A stretch of 64,000 nucleotides of DNA from Bacillota bacterium (GCA_023392595.1 JAEVYU010000060.1:1-64000), one strand, 5' to 3'. Shown: positions 9,188 to 18,139, numbered from the stretch's first letter. Notes: generated by a model from the sequence alone, not told the origin. Made by a program: numbers and translations.

Positions 9188-11791
9188 TTATAAGTCTATC
9201 TTCTCGGAAAAATCATCCCAAATGTCCAGAGCCGGGTCAAGTTCCAGTAGTTTCTTCAGGCAAGATGTTCCTTCCGTGGTGCGATTCAGCTTGACCAAGG
9301 ATTTCCCTTTGTACTCAAGTCCCCATTTGTTCTCTGGGTTGATAGATAGTGCACTATCACAACAGGCCGCCGCTTCTTCATATCTTCCCAAATGATATAA
9401 GGAACGGCCTTGACTGCTAAAATATGTGGCTTCTTCAGGATTAAGTTTCGCTGCCTGTTCAAAGGCGTCCACCGCCTCGCTACAGCGGCCCAACTTGTCC
9501 AGTATTATTCCCTTGTAATACCAGGATACATTATTCTTCGGATTAAACCCCAAAGCCTGGCTGTAACAGAATAAAGCTTCTTCGTAATGTTCCAATTCAT
9601 AGAGAACAAAAGCCTTACAGTTCCAGGCGGGATAATGCTCGGGGTGCATTTCCAGAGTACGGTTAAAATAAGGCAGCGCTTCTTCGTAGCGGTTTAGCTC
9701 GGCCAGTATTCTTCCTTTTTCCTTGAAGAGCTCCTTAGGATTGGGACAGTTCTCAAGGGCCTGGTCAAAATGAGCTAATGCTTCTTCACAACCGGCTAAC
9801 TCTTCCAAAGCTTTCAACTTATATAACCAAGCATCTTCATTATGTGGATCGATATCCAAAGCCCGATCACAATCGGGAATAACTTCTTTGTACCTTCCCA
9901 GGTAATATAAGGCGCAGCCCCTTACACTCCAAGTTTTATCATCCGCTGGATTTAACTCCAAAGCGTGGGCAAGACAGTCCAGCGCCTCCTGGTAGCGTTC
10001 CAAATCGTTCAAACTGTCCGCCTTTTCCCGCCAGGCTTCGCATTTATCAGGTTTCAATGCGATGACCTTATCAAAGCATTCAACCGCTTCATCGTAGCGT
10101 TTTATAATTTTAAGTGTAAGACCTTTATTAAAATTACCAAGGGAATCATCCGGATTGATTGCCAGCGTACAATTGAAACAATCCAGCGCTTCAGTGAAGC
10201 GATGTAGATGCAAAAGTATATATCCCTGCTCATTCCATCCTTCCACCAGCCTCGCTTGAGCCTCCACAAATCTCTGACAACAGCCTAGAGCCTCTTCGTA
10301 TGCTCCAAGTCCTTCCAGAGCCTGTGCTTTTTTCAACCATGCCGACCAATGATCTGGGGCTATTGCCAAGGATTCATTGAAAATATCCAGTGCTTCAGTA
10401 TATCTTTTTAATCCATTAAGGGCTATCCCTTTAAATCCCAAAACGTTTTCATCATTGGGATAGGTTTTCAAAATTTGCTCAAAACAGGTTAAGGCCTCCT
10501 CATACCTCAATAAACCGATTAAACTAATTCCCTTGACTTCAAGTACCGTATAATCGTCTGAATCGGAGTAATAATTAAGACAGTCCAGGGCTTCCTGATA
10601 TCGTTCTAAACAATACAAAATGAGTGCCTTCATACACCATGCCTTGATCCATTTCGGATCAATCACGAATATCCGCTCGCAAATAGCCATTGCCTCAGGA
10701 TATTTATCCAGGTGTAATAGAGCAATACTGGCAGAGAGCAGTTCTTCGGCATCCAGGTTGTAATTCCTGAAGTCTAAAACCGGCGGTTGTCCGGTAATCT
10801 GATAGCTCCAATTCGCTAAGACTGTTACAATCTCACCCCAATCGGGCGGGCGGCGGTCCGGATCTTTTTCCAGACACTTCAGGACAAACTCTTCCAATCC
10901 GGCTGGAATCCCTGATTTTAACTGACGTGGCGGCACTGGGAGCTGCATCAGGTGTAGATGCCGCCATTCGTCCACGGTAGTAGCCGAATACATCCGGTGT
11001 CCGGTCAGTATCTCATAGAGGATACATCCGAAAGCATAAATATCGGTCCTGATGGTTACAACTTCCTTCCGCCATTGTTCCGGAGCCATATAGGCGGGGG
11101 TGCCTGCATCGGAACCGGCGGCATGGACCAGGCCAAAATCGGTGATATAGGGTTGGGCATATTCGTCCACCAGAATATTGGCCGGCTTTAAATCCCGATG
11201 AACGAGTCCTGTCACTTTACTGTGGGCGTATTGCATCCCCTGGGCAATTTTCAGCGCCATCTCCACCCCGATCGCCAAGGTTAACTTAGAACTGCCCAGC
11301 CAGCTACGCAAGTCGTTTCCCCTGGGATTGTTGATATATTCCGTAATCACAAAGGGTTGTTCGTCAAAATTATCTACTTGGTAAGCCCGGACAATATAAG
11401 GATGTTTCTCCAACTGGACCCAAAGAGCAGCTTCCTCCCTAAAAAGCTCCAACAATTTCTTATCAAACTGATATCTTTTTTGAATCGTCTTTAAGGCCCG
11501 GGGAAGTTCCGTTTGATGATCATAGGTCCCATAGACCACTCCCCAGGCGCCCCGATGGATTGCCAGCACTTCGTAACGTTCCCCGATATAGTCGCCGGTC
11601 CGGTAAAGTTCCTGATCCTCTTCCGCTGTTGCCGCTTTGACCGAAACTGCCTGGGCTTGGGCTGCCAGTACCGTATGATAACCTTGCAAGGCAAGTTGGG
11701 TTTTGTCCGCATCCAGTTTTGTTTGATAGGCATCCCTTGCCAGACAAGTCTGTTCCCCTGAAAAAGTAGCAGTATCCTTCTTTGTCTGCAT
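9188..11791 (-). CDS. Ser/Thr protein kinase with longer TPR array (paralogue 2)
   Basis: This is a close paralogue of the next gene, with the same N-tail threonines (T15, T24, T31, T40) and the same kinase motifs (HRGAWGVVYG, HRDLKPAN, ITDFGLVHAAG, TPAYMAPEQW). At 867 residues it is about 168 residues longer, all in extra TPR units. The middle of the array is diverged and the last ~150 residues are again almost identical to paralogue 1. I chose the ATG at 11791 because it aligns with the paralogue's start and has GGGAGCG upstream; the frame extends 24 codons further without support. Both kinases look catalytically intact. The pair arose by tandem duplication followed by gain or loss of TPRs. 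Confidence 0.92.
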   Translation of the reverse strand: MQTKKDTATFSGEQTCLARDAYQTKLDADKTQLALQGYHTVLAAQAQAVSVKAATAEEDQELYRTGDYIGERYEVLAIHRGAWGVVYGTYDHQTELPRALKTIQKRYQFDKKLLELFREEAALWVQLEKHPYIVRAYQVDNFDEQPFVITEYINNPRGNDLRSWLGSSKLTLAIGVEMALKIAQGMQYAHSKVTGLVHRDLKPANILVDEYAQPYITDFGLVHAAGSDAGTPAYMAPEQWRKEVVTIRTDIYAFGCILYEILTGHRMYSATTVDEWRHLHLMQLPVPPRQLKSGIPAGLEEFVLKCLEKDPDRRPPDWGEIVTVLANWSYQITGQPPVLDFRNYNLDAEELLSASIALLHLDKYPEAMAICERIFVIDPKWIKAWCMKALILYCLERYQEALDCLNYYSDSDDYTVLEVKGISLIGLLRYEEALTCFEQILKTYPNDENVLGFKGIALNGLKRYTEALDIFNESLAIAPDHWSAWLKKAQALEGLGAYEEALGCCQRFVEAQARLVEGWNEQGYILLHLHRFTEALDCFNCTLAINPDDSLGNFNKGLTLKIIKRYDEAVECFDKVIALKPDKCEAWREKADSLNDLERYQEALDCLAHALELNPADDKTWSVRGCALYYLGRYKEVIPDCDRALDIDPHNEDAWLYKLKALEELAGCEEALAHFDQALENCPNPKELFKEKGRILAELNRYEEALPYFNRTLEMHPEHYPAWNCKAFVLYELEHYEEALFCYSQALGFNPKNNVSWYYKGIILDKLGRCSEAVDAFEQAAKLNPEEATYFSSQGRSLYHLGRYEEAAACCDSALSINPENKWGLEYKGKSLVKLNRTTEGTSCLKKLLELDPALDIWDDFSEKIDL

Positions 11792-11868
11792 TATGAATCG
11801 CTCCCAATCGGTGAATTCCAAGTCATTGAGAATATAACATAACTTCTTGAGCCTTATTAACAATATTG

Positions 11869-12459
11869 CTAAAAAGTCATTAGCAACCCACAGTTATTCT
11901 CCATGGCGTCTTTATATAATGAAATTAATTGATCAAAGGCCTCAGTCAACTCCGCGACAGTTAATTCATAGAGTGTTTCTTCACTGGAAGGTAATCCTTG
12001 GGCAATCAGAAGTTCTTTCTGAGCAGCCAATTCCCTGAAGATGGCGGGAATATCTTCGGCTTGAACGAATCCTGTTCCCATCCTGCCCGGATCAAGCGTG
12101 AAAGAGGCAGTTTCTAATGGACGTCCGAGGATGCAATATTCCGCATCCCATTCGATCGGCATCTGTCGTAATGCCTCTAAAAGCCCATCCCAAGAATAAA
12201 CAAGACCCCGGTCGGCTTCAGGTAAATAGTAGCAAGTCATAGCAAAATCGGCTAATTCCTGCACATCGCCATTCTCAAGTTCATTTTCCCAATCACACTC
12301 CAGCAATCCCTTGGAATAGGGGGAACGGGCTTTTCCCATATAATTCGTAATAAATCCCTTTAAAGGTTGCCTGTCGCCAGTTTGTCCCGATGTAAGTATC
12401 AGTGGGCTTAATTCTTTATTAAAACCCTGCGTATCAAAGATAAAAGCCTTATGTTCCAT
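11869..12459 (-). CDS. Hypothetical acidic protein (196 aa)
   Basis: A soluble protein with no signal peptide or membrane segment. Recognisable stretches are PLILTSGQTGDRQPLKGFI near the N-terminus, the aromatic/acidic centre DRGLVYSWDGLLEALRQMP, and a helical C-terminus. I do not recognise the family. Size, acidity and position among SUKH, Imm22 and DUF1963 genes fit an immunity-type protein, but that is neighbourhood inference only. It is the last gene before the kinase pair. Confidence 0.6.
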   Translation of the reverse strand: MEHKAFIFDTQGFNKELSPLILTSGQTGDRQPLKGFITNYMGKARSPYSKGLLECDWENELENGDVQELADFAMTCYYLPEADRGLVYSWDGLLEALRQMPIEWDAEYCILGRPLETASFTLDPGRMGTGFVQAEDIPAIFRELAAQKELLIAQGLPSSEETLYELTVAELTEAFDQLISLYKDAMENNCGLLMTF

Positions 12460-12520
12460 TGGTTTATTTTCCTTGTTTTTATGATTCAGCCCAATTAACG
12501 CCTATTTCCCGAAATTATCA

Positions 12521-12937
12521 TCAGTCATAATAACCCTTCTCAAACACAATAACGCCTTCTACCGGTTCATCAGGCTCTTTTTCCGCTGAAGGTGCATAAA
12601 CACCGATACCCAAATTAAATGAGGTTAAACCGGCATCATCAAATTGGACCAAACTATCCAGCTTCAAGAAAAGCCCTTTAACTTCAGTGTACGGTCTACC
12701 AATCAGTCTTTCACCACCCAGCAAGGGGACGGCCGGTTCAAAAAATTCGATGGCTTCACAGACGCCCGGGCTTTTATAGTAAACAAAACACCATTCATAC
12801 ATGTCGGTTTCAATCTCATCCGACATCGATTTATTAACTTTTTCAAAATCATTCCCCAAAATCGCATGAACTTCTTGTTCCGTCATTCCTAATAAAATAT
12901 CCCCTGCTCCCAAATTCGGTTTGAGATCAAATTTCAT
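12521..12937 (-). CDS. Hypothetical small acidic protein (138 aa)
   Basis: This 138-residue protein opens with FDLKPNLGAGDILLGMTEQ, a pattern of an amphipathic helix (EVHAILG) after a glycine-rich turn. Beta strands with AIEFFEPAVPLLGGERLIG follow. Similar small alpha/beta proteins occur among bacterial immunity genes, but I cannot name the family. The start codon overlaps the stop of the upstream gene (ATGA) and has GGAGGGAG upstream, so translation is coupled. Confidence 0.6.
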   Translation of the reverse strand: MKFDLKPNLGAGDILLGMTEQEVHAILGNDFEKVNKSMSDEIETDMYEWCFVYYKSPGVCEAIEFFEPAVPLLGGERLIGRPYTEVKGLFLKLDSLVQFDDAGLTSFNLGIGVYAPSAEKEPDEPVEGVIVFEKGYYD

Positions 12938-13755
12938 CTGTCTCCCTCCAATTGATTCGCCCGGTAATATTCTTCGGCTATCGCTTTAGCTTTCCCATAT
13001 CGCTCGGCCTTTTCTTCCTCTTGCTCGACCAATACTTCCAAAAGATCGGATAATGAATCCAATGTGTATTCCAACAGCCAAAGCCAGCCGGGGGATTGCT
13101 TCATTTCATCTTTGTAATGCTGCAGATATTTCTGTAAAAACAACTGAAAAATGAAATCATCCATAAGCCCGTGGTTGCAAAGGAACTCTTTCAATTTGCT
13201 TTCCGTAACCAATTTCCCAAATTGTTCCATCCCTTTTTGTCCGCAAGCTATGCCGGCGCGTAAAGCGGCCAACTCAAGAGTTTCCTCGCACCATCCGTAT
13301 TTAGCCATGATTTCATCAATATCCTGATATTCATAGACTTCATGATCCATGTCGTGCCATTCCAGATACTCCGTATAGCTTGGTACATAATCTTTCGAGT
13401 AAAGGGCTAGATTCAGAGCCACATTCCGGGCGGCGGGATTTTCCTCGTCCAGCCAAACCGGCTTGCCCTGTTTTGCGCTTTGGAGCAGTCCGGATAAATA
13501 TTGGATAGCCAAATCCAACAAACCATATTGAAAAATAGCTTTTTCCCAAAAGAAACCATCCGGAATCCGGCCATCATGGAAACGGATGATGATTTCATGA
13601 GTACAAAAACCTTCCTGGTTATTGCGCACATGAGGAAGATATTCCTGAAGGAGCGCTTCAATGGCAAAGGCGTATGATTGGGTACTTTCTACATCATGGA
13701 TGTTTAGCTCACCGATCTGGGTTGCGGTATTTTTATTGGAATGAAAATTTATCAA
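12934..13755 (-). CDS. Hypothetical protein, mostly helical (273 aa)
   Basis: A soluble, largely alpha-helical protein. Visible features include HEIIIRFHDGRIPDGFFW near residue 60, a helical centre, and a charged C-terminal helix (EQEEEKAERYGKAKAIAEEY). The best start is a TTG at 13755, nine bases after AGGAG; the TTG at 13764 directly abuts the ribosome site. The stop overlaps the start of the next gene. No family was recognised. Its place in the array suggests an immunity or regulatory role, without direct support. Confidence 0.55.
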   Translation of the reverse strand: MINFHSNKNTATQIGELNIHDVESTQSYAFAIEALLQEYLPHVRNNQEGFCTHEIIIRFHDGRIPDGFFWEKAIFQYGLLDLAIQYLSGLLQSAKQGKPVWLDEENPAARNVALNLALYSKDYVPSYTEYLEWHDMDHEVYEYQDIDEIMAKYGWCEETLELAALRAGIACGQKGMEQFGKLVTESKLKEFLCNHGLMDDFIFQLFLQKYLQHYKDEMKQSPGWLWLLEYTLDSLSDLLEVLVEQEEEKAERYGKAKAIAEEYYRANQLEGDR

Positions 13756-13770
13756 AAATATCAACTCCTA

Positions 13771-14193
13771 TTACCCATTTAAGCGCATATCAGCCACTTC
13801 TTCTCTTTCAAAATCTATTTCTAAAGTATGATCCGAAATTATTGGGTCCCCGCAAGAAATGGTTGCTCCATAATCATCTGCACGATTAAACGTAATACTG
13901 GCATGATATACTTCAATATCATCAAACCACGTATCATATACTTTTTCTTGAAGTTCATTCTCATAGTATGTTCTTAATTCAGTTTCACACTGACTAAGCC
14001 AGGCTATGTATCCTATTATTTCGTCGATTATTGATTCTAACTTTATTTTTGATGATATGTTTATTACAACATCTGATAAATCTTCATCTTCAATAACATC
14101 ATTAAAAATTCGTATGCTTTTACCTAAGTTAAAACATATGTATCTATCATCACTTTCCTCAGCATTTTTAATAAAGTCATTGACCCCAAGCAT
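13771..14193 (-). CDS. Hypothetical AT-rich immunity-like protein (140 aa)
   Basis: The 140-residue product ends with YHASITFNRADDYGATISCG and a charged tail, reminiscent of small immunity proteins with a beta-rich C-terminal half. I cannot name the family. ATG 14193 is preferred because GAGGTG lies seven bases upstream; an ATG five codons earlier has a poorly spaced site. The gene and its upstream neighbour are visibly more AT-rich than the rest of the array, suggesting recent acquisition. Confidence 0.5.
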   Translation of the reverse strand: MLGVNDFIKNAEESDDRYICFNLGKSIRIFNDVIEDEDLSDVVINISSKIKLESIIDEIIGYIAWLSQCETELRTYYENELQEKVYDTWFDDIEVYHASITFNRADDYGATISCGDPIISDHTLEIDFEREEVADMRLNG

Positions 14194-14224
14194 GTAACAA
14201 CACCTCATCGCCCTTATAATCTAT

Positions 14225-14623
14225 TTATATTGAAGAACTATCGATTCCCCAAACTTCAAAAATATCATTTTCAGAATGTGTAAATAAAGTTACATCTAAA
14301 CCCAGATAATCATCTTCTCCATCCGGTGTAGGTTCTGTCAATTTTATATTCACTAAAATTCGAAATCCTATGGGGTTAATATGCTTGATATATGAAACAC
14401 AATCAATATAATAATGACCTGTTAGCCTGCTACGTACCGGGAATAAATTGTCCTGATCATGAAAGCACACATCATCATCATTTACGTATTTTTCAATCTC
14501 TTGATGAACAAGTGAAAGAATTTCCTTCCATCGTTCCAATAGTTTCTTAAACTCAGTTAAGCAAATTCCATCGTAAAATTTAATTTCGGGTTCTACATTC
14601 TTTTTAATTTGTTCTATTTTCAT
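14225..14623 (-). CDS. Hypothetical AT-rich protein (132 aa)
   Basis: A small soluble alpha/beta protein: helical N-terminal half (EFKKLLERWKEILSLVHQEI) and a beta-rich C-terminal half (GFRILVNIKLTEPTPDGED) ending FEVWGIDSSSI. AAGGTG lies upstream of the ATG. The family is unknown to me. It belongs to the same AT-rich pair as the following gene and lies 16 bases after the DUF1963 gene, so it is probably co-transcribed. Confidence 0.5.
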   Translation of the reverse strand: MKIEQIKKNVEPEIKFYDGICLTEFKKLLERWKEILSLVHQEIEKYVNDDDVCFHDQDNLFPVRSRLTGHYYIDCVSYIKHINPIGFRILVNIKLTEPTPDGEDDYLGLDVTLFTHSENDIFEVWGIDSSSI

Positions 14624-14639
14624 ATCTTGAACACCTTAC

Positions 14640-15317
14640 TTAATAACAATCCCAATGCAAATACCATTGCTTGTCCGCTTTGGATTTCAAAATATAAAGA
14701 TTGCCGTTGTCTCCAACCATAAATCCGGGCTTTTCTTCGGAAGATATTTGAAAAACGTATTCATAATTCCCGCAAGGCGACTGAATAAAAGATGCATAAC
14801 CGCCTATTTTAGTACGATAATGTCGCTCAAACTCTTCAAAAAACCGATCACTAAGTTCCTCAGACTCATTAATCTCTGTCATATCAAAGTAATTCCATGA
14901 TTCTTCCCAACAGGGATAATCCGGTTTCTCCGCTAAATTCCACTTAATTTGAAACGGTTTATAGATTTGGGATTCTGGAGGCGTTTCCACCACCTCCATA
15001 TCTGCAGTGGATTTATATTCAAGCAACCGCCAGCCGTCGCCGTTTTTGACAAGCTCTGACGGTAGTTCTTTCGCGTTAAGAAAGACTTGAATCAACTTGA
15101 TGTCCCCAAAATAAGCTTTTCCATTGGGGACTTCATTAACCATGATTTGCAAGACCGGCACCATAAATCCATCATCATCGCCAGGCCAATTCATATCTTT
15201 TTTTAAAACAAAGTTTCCCCCGAACCAACTCTTCAAACCGTCTTCAGGTCTAAAACCGCCGATTTGCGCAATAACCGGCCTTTTTCCAATATTCTTTATT
15301 TCATCGAACAGATTCAT
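14640..15317 (-). CDS. DUF1963 (YwqG-like) protein
   Basis: This stand-alone 225-residue DUF1963 protein has PVLQIMVNEVP, RTKIGGYASFIQSP, YVFQISSEEKPGF and a final WYLHWDCY. The C-terminus resembles that of the DUF1963 domain fused to the Clp ATPase (YNWDCC). I used ATG 15317, with GGAGGTGGAG upstream; the longer TTG start lies inside that ribosome site. The function of the family is not established. Its presence both free and fused in one array suggests a shared substrate or partner. Confidence 0.8.
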   Translation of the reverse strand: MNLFDEIKNIGKRPVIAQIGGFRPEDGLKSWFGGNFVLKKDMNWPGDDDGFMVPVLQIMVNEVPNGKAYFGDIKLIQVFLNAKELPSELVKNGDGWRLLEYKSTADMEVVETPPESQIYKPFQIKWNLAEKPDYPCWEESWNYFDMTEINESEELSDRFFEEFERHYRTKIGGYASFIQSPCGNYEYVFQISSEEKPGFMVGDNGNLYILKSKADKQWYLHWDCY

Positions 15318-15395
15318 CTTCTCCACCTCCAAAACTCTTTCGCGACAGCCGTCCCGCGGGCGGTTGGCCGGCCGACATCATCGATTCGAAGGAAA

Positions 15396-15791
15396 TTACT
15401 CATCTTCGTTATACTCCACTGCTCCGATGTATTTCAGATAGATACCTTTTGCCGTTATTTCTCGAACTTGACCACTATACATAAAATCATAGAGTAATAA
15501 ACCAGCATTAAAATTTTCAATTGAACCTAGCTGAAAGTGCTTGTCAAACCCCGGTATCACTGATTTCGCATAGGAACAACCGGCCAACAGTTGTTCAAAA
15601 TCATGGGCAGTAAAATCCCTACAAAAAGCTTCCCGAAAATCCTCATCAAACCAGTCAATCTTAAAATCCGTTTCAAAACTGGATTTGATGTAATCCCCAT
15701 CATCCGTATAACTTCCTGAAAGATAACTATCCAGCTCCTCATAAGTAGAGCATTTTCCCAACCATAATGAGACATATCCTTGTTCTTCCAT
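15396..15791 (-). CDS. Imm22-family immunity protein
   Basis: The 131-residue protein has the pattern I know for Imm22: YVSLWLGKCSTYEELDSYL at the N-terminus, a central DFKIDWFDEDFREAF, then LAGCSYAKS and LLLYDFMYSG. Imm22 members are predicted antitoxins of polymorphic toxin systems. ATG 15791 follows AAGGGGG. No cognate toxin is visible in the window. It is one of several immunity-type genes on the same strand. Confidence 0.75.
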   Translation of the reverse strand: MEEQGYVSLWLGKCSTYEELDSYLSGSYTDDGDYIKSSFETDFKIDWFDEDFREAFCRDFTAHDFEQLLAGCSYAKSVIPGFDKHFQLGSIENFNAGLLLYDFMYSGQVREITAKGIYLKYIGAVEYNEDE

Positions 15792-15847
15792 TCTAATCCC
15801 CCTTTCAAATGGTTCCTGCAAGCCTTTCAAGAAAGGAATTCTTTATC

Positions 15848-16246
15848 CTACCGGGCCAAATCATACTCCAAAAGCTGCTCATCCCAGACCAAATCATGAT
15901 CATCAACATGTACATGCCACTTTGCATCGGGTATAACGCGCCGAATCTGCGAAAGCAAGGTTGTCCAATGCTGCACTGCCTCCCATAGCGTTTCCTGGAA
16001 ACCATCCGGTAATTTGGTGGCGCCTTCAAAAATAACATCAGGTTCAGTCGGATCTTCAGAATCATAAACACAGAAAGCTTCTCCGTTATACCCCGCTTCG
16101 GACTGGTCTTGGCTTGTCATTTGATTGAATTCATCCGAATACCTGGAGATCAAGCGATCAATCTCTTCCTGTTCTTGATTACTGAGTTTCCGGCCCCGTC
16201 TGGCAGTGTAATAAATTGAGATACTCACCGTAACCGCCCCTTTCAT
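15848..16246 (-). CDS. Hypothetical immunity-like protein (132 aa)
   Basis: This begins with a short beta strand (VSISIYYTARRGRKLSNQE) followed by helices, then an acidic strand-rich part and a helix (FQETLWEAVQHWTTLLSQ), ending in DAKWHVHVDDHDLVWDE. The upstream ATG overlaps the stop of a 46-codon frame (ATGA). A GTG seven codons further in, placed after AAAGGGG, is an alternative start. The family is unknown to me; size and context fit an immunity gene. Confidence 0.55.
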   Translation of the reverse strand: MKGAVTVSISIYYTARRGRKLSNQEQEEIDRLISRYSDEFNQMTSQDQSEAGYNGEAFCVYDSEDPTEPDVIFEGATKLPDGFQETLWEAVQHWTTLLSQIRRVIPDAKWHVHVDDHDLVWDEQLLEYDLAR

Positions 16247-16383
16247 CCATGAATATCCGTCCGCACCGGTCGGCCTTTCCGATCAACGAATACAGTAATG
16301 CTATGCCCCCAGAATCGATCGCCATCGGCATACCAAATCCCATATTCGCCGCCATCCTCTTTTAAAGAAATTATTGGAGTCAT
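16243..16383 (-). CDS. 46-aa coupled ORF, probable C-terminal fragment of an immunity-type gene
   Basis: A short frame encodes MTPIISLKEDGGEYGIWYAD, then RFWGHSITVFVDRKG, and ends at a TGA that overlaps the ATG of the next gene. The sequence has well-formed beta-strand periodicity and good codon use, but the ribosome site GGGAGG is about 19 bases upstream, too far for the ATG. It looks like the last third of a small beta-rich protein whose front has been lost. It may still be translated by coupling. It fills the gap between the ankyrin and 132-aa genes. Confidence 0.4.
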   Translation of the reverse strand: MTPIISLKEDGGEYGIWYADGDRFWGHSITVFVDRKGRPVRTDIHG

Positions 16384-16414
16384 ACCGTAATATGCCAGGC
16401 TGCCTCCCTACCGA

Positions 16415-18139
16415 TTATTCTTGAATCATTTTACTCCGCAAATAATCCGCCAATTCATCCTGTTCATATTCCGTTGCATAATCCAGGGCATTTTCTCCTT
16501 CGTTATCCTGCGCGTTAAGGTCAGCACCATTTTCTATCAAGTAGCGGGCAATCTCCAAATGGCCGAAACGGGCTGCCTGCATTAAGGGAGTCGTTCCAAA
16601 ATGATCGGGAGTTTGAATCGATGCCCCTTTATCTACCAGGAATCGGACGATCTCCAATTGCCGGTTAAATATGGCAAATACAACAGGAGTAGTTCCCTCA
16701 CTATCCGACCCCTCGGTAGCGGCGCCTTTTTCAACCAAATATTTCACCATCTCCGGATAGCCGTTATTCGCAGCAAAGATTAACGGAGTCATCCCGTTCA
16801 CATCGGCTGTGCCAACGTGGACTCCCTTTTCCACCAGGTATTGTACAGTCTCCAGGTGGCCATTTTTTGCCGCCAGTATTAATGGAGTCATTCCCTGATC
16901 GTTTGGAGTCTCCCGGTCCACTCCGGCCTCAAGCAGTTGCCGAACCCGTTCAGTCAAACCGACCTTACTTGCCCGGATGATATCCAGTTGCCCAATATTC
17001 GCCCCTTTTTCCAGCAGATATTGAAGAGTATCCGTTTGACACTCATCGGCCGCCAACACTAATGCGGTTTGGCCGTTTGCTTCGATTGCCTCCAGATCCG
17101 CGCCGTTTTCCACCAAACAACGCACAATATCCAAGTTATCATCCGCTGCGGCGCATATCAAAGCCGTCCGCCTCTGATCATCCCGGGCATCGATATTGGC
17201 CCCTTGAGCAATAAGGTATTGCAATATCTCTATCTGCCAACGATCCGCGGCCAGCCGCAGGGCAGTTTCTCCGCCTGCGGTACGGCTTTCCAAATCCGCC
17301 CCTTTTTCCACCAAGTACCGGACCATTGCCAAATTGCCGTTGATTACGGCGTACATCAGGGGAGTCATGCCATCATCATCGGCCTCCCGCAGGTTGGAAC
17401 CATTATCCAATAAAAATTTTACTGTTTCCAAACGGCCATTGCTCACGGCCAGCAGTAGCGGAGTCATACCTTCATCGTTTTTAGCCTGGAGGTTAATCTT
17501 TCCGACGACCAACTGTTGCACCCGCCCCAGCAATCCGCTGGCGCTTGCTGTAAAAATATTCAATTTGCCGGTATTGGCACCCTTGACAATCAACAACTCA
17601 ACAACTTCGGATTGCTCTTTCTCTATAGCCAGCATTAATGCGGTGTTTCCTTCATTATCTTCCGCTTCAAGATCGACGCCTTGCTCAATTAAATATTCGA
17701 CGATGGTTCCATTACCTTTTTTGGATGCCAGCATTAATGCATTCCAACCGTCGATATCTTTGGCTGTGATATCGGCTCCCTTTTGAATCAGGTACTCCAG
17801 AACATCCCGGCAATTATTAAAAGCGGCCAGCATCGCTGTGGTGAGCCCGTATTTATTTTTACGTTCAATATTCGCATTTTTTTCAAACAGATACTTCACA
17901 ACCTCAAGCTGGTCATAACAAACTGCGATCATGATCGGGGTCATTTGCAGCCCATCGGTGGCTTCTAGCCTAGCGCCCTTCTCCAGCAAATATTTCACGA
18001 GAGCCAAATGGCCGTTACTTGCAGCGATCATCAGAGGAGTCATGCCGTCTTCATCGGTTGTTTCAATGTCCGTTCCGGCTTCAATCACTTTTTTGACATT
18101 ATCCAGGTCGCCTTGGGTGAGATATTCAGTGAAATTCAT
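16415..18139 (-). CDS. Ankyrin-repeat protein
   Basis: The protein is 574 residues, almost entirely ankyrin repeats (about 16), with units such as DDGMTPLMYAVINGNLAMVRY and a hallmark G-x-TPL-x-x-A pattern. Two units (around GKLNIFTASASGLLGRVQQL and GQLDIIRASKVGLTERVRQ) are degenerate in the same way, suggesting internal block duplication. ATG 18139 has AGGAGAG ten bases upstream; the frame upstream overlaps the SUKH gene. No signal or membrane segment is present. Ankyrin proteins bind other proteins, and some serve as immunity partners in polymorphic toxin loci; that role is inferred. Confidence 0.9.
   Translation of the reverse strand: MNFTEYLTQGDLDNVKKVIEAGTDIETTDEDGMTPLMIAASNGHLALVKYLLEKGARLEATDGLQMTPIMIAVCYDQLEVVKYLFEKNANIERKNKYGLTTAMLAAFNNCRDVLEYLIQKGADITAKDIDGWNALMLASKKGNGTIVEYLIEQGVDLEAEDNEGNTALMLAIEKEQSEVVELLIVKGANTGKLNIFTASASGLLGRVQQLVVGKINLQAKNDEGMTPLLLAVSNGRLETVKFLLDNGSNLREADDDGMTPLMYAVINGNLAMVRYLVEKGADLESRTAGGETALRLAADRWQIEILQYLIAQGANIDARDDQRRTALICAAADDNLDIVRCLVENGADLEAIEANGQTALVLAADECQTDTLQYLLEKGANIGQLDIIRASKVGLTERVRQLLEAGVDRETPNDQGMTPLILAAKNGHLETVQYLVEKGVHVGTADVNGMTPLIFAANNGYPEMVKYLVEKGAATEGSDSEGTTPVVFAIFNRQLEIVRFLVDKGASIQTPDHFGTTPLMQAARFGHLEIARYLIENGADLNAQDNEGENALDYATEYEQDELADYLRSKMIQE

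Noticed and set aside
2736..11791. A type VI secretion locus
   Set aside because: Kinase, FHA and Clp parts recall T6SS regulation, but no sheath, Hcp, VgrG, TssJLM or baseplate gene is visible, and the Clp protein has a ClpP-type loop, unlike ClpV.
11792..11863. 24-residue N-terminal extension of kinase paralogue 2
   Set aside because: It has no ribosome site and no counterpart in paralogue 1, whose start aligns with the internal ATG at 11791.
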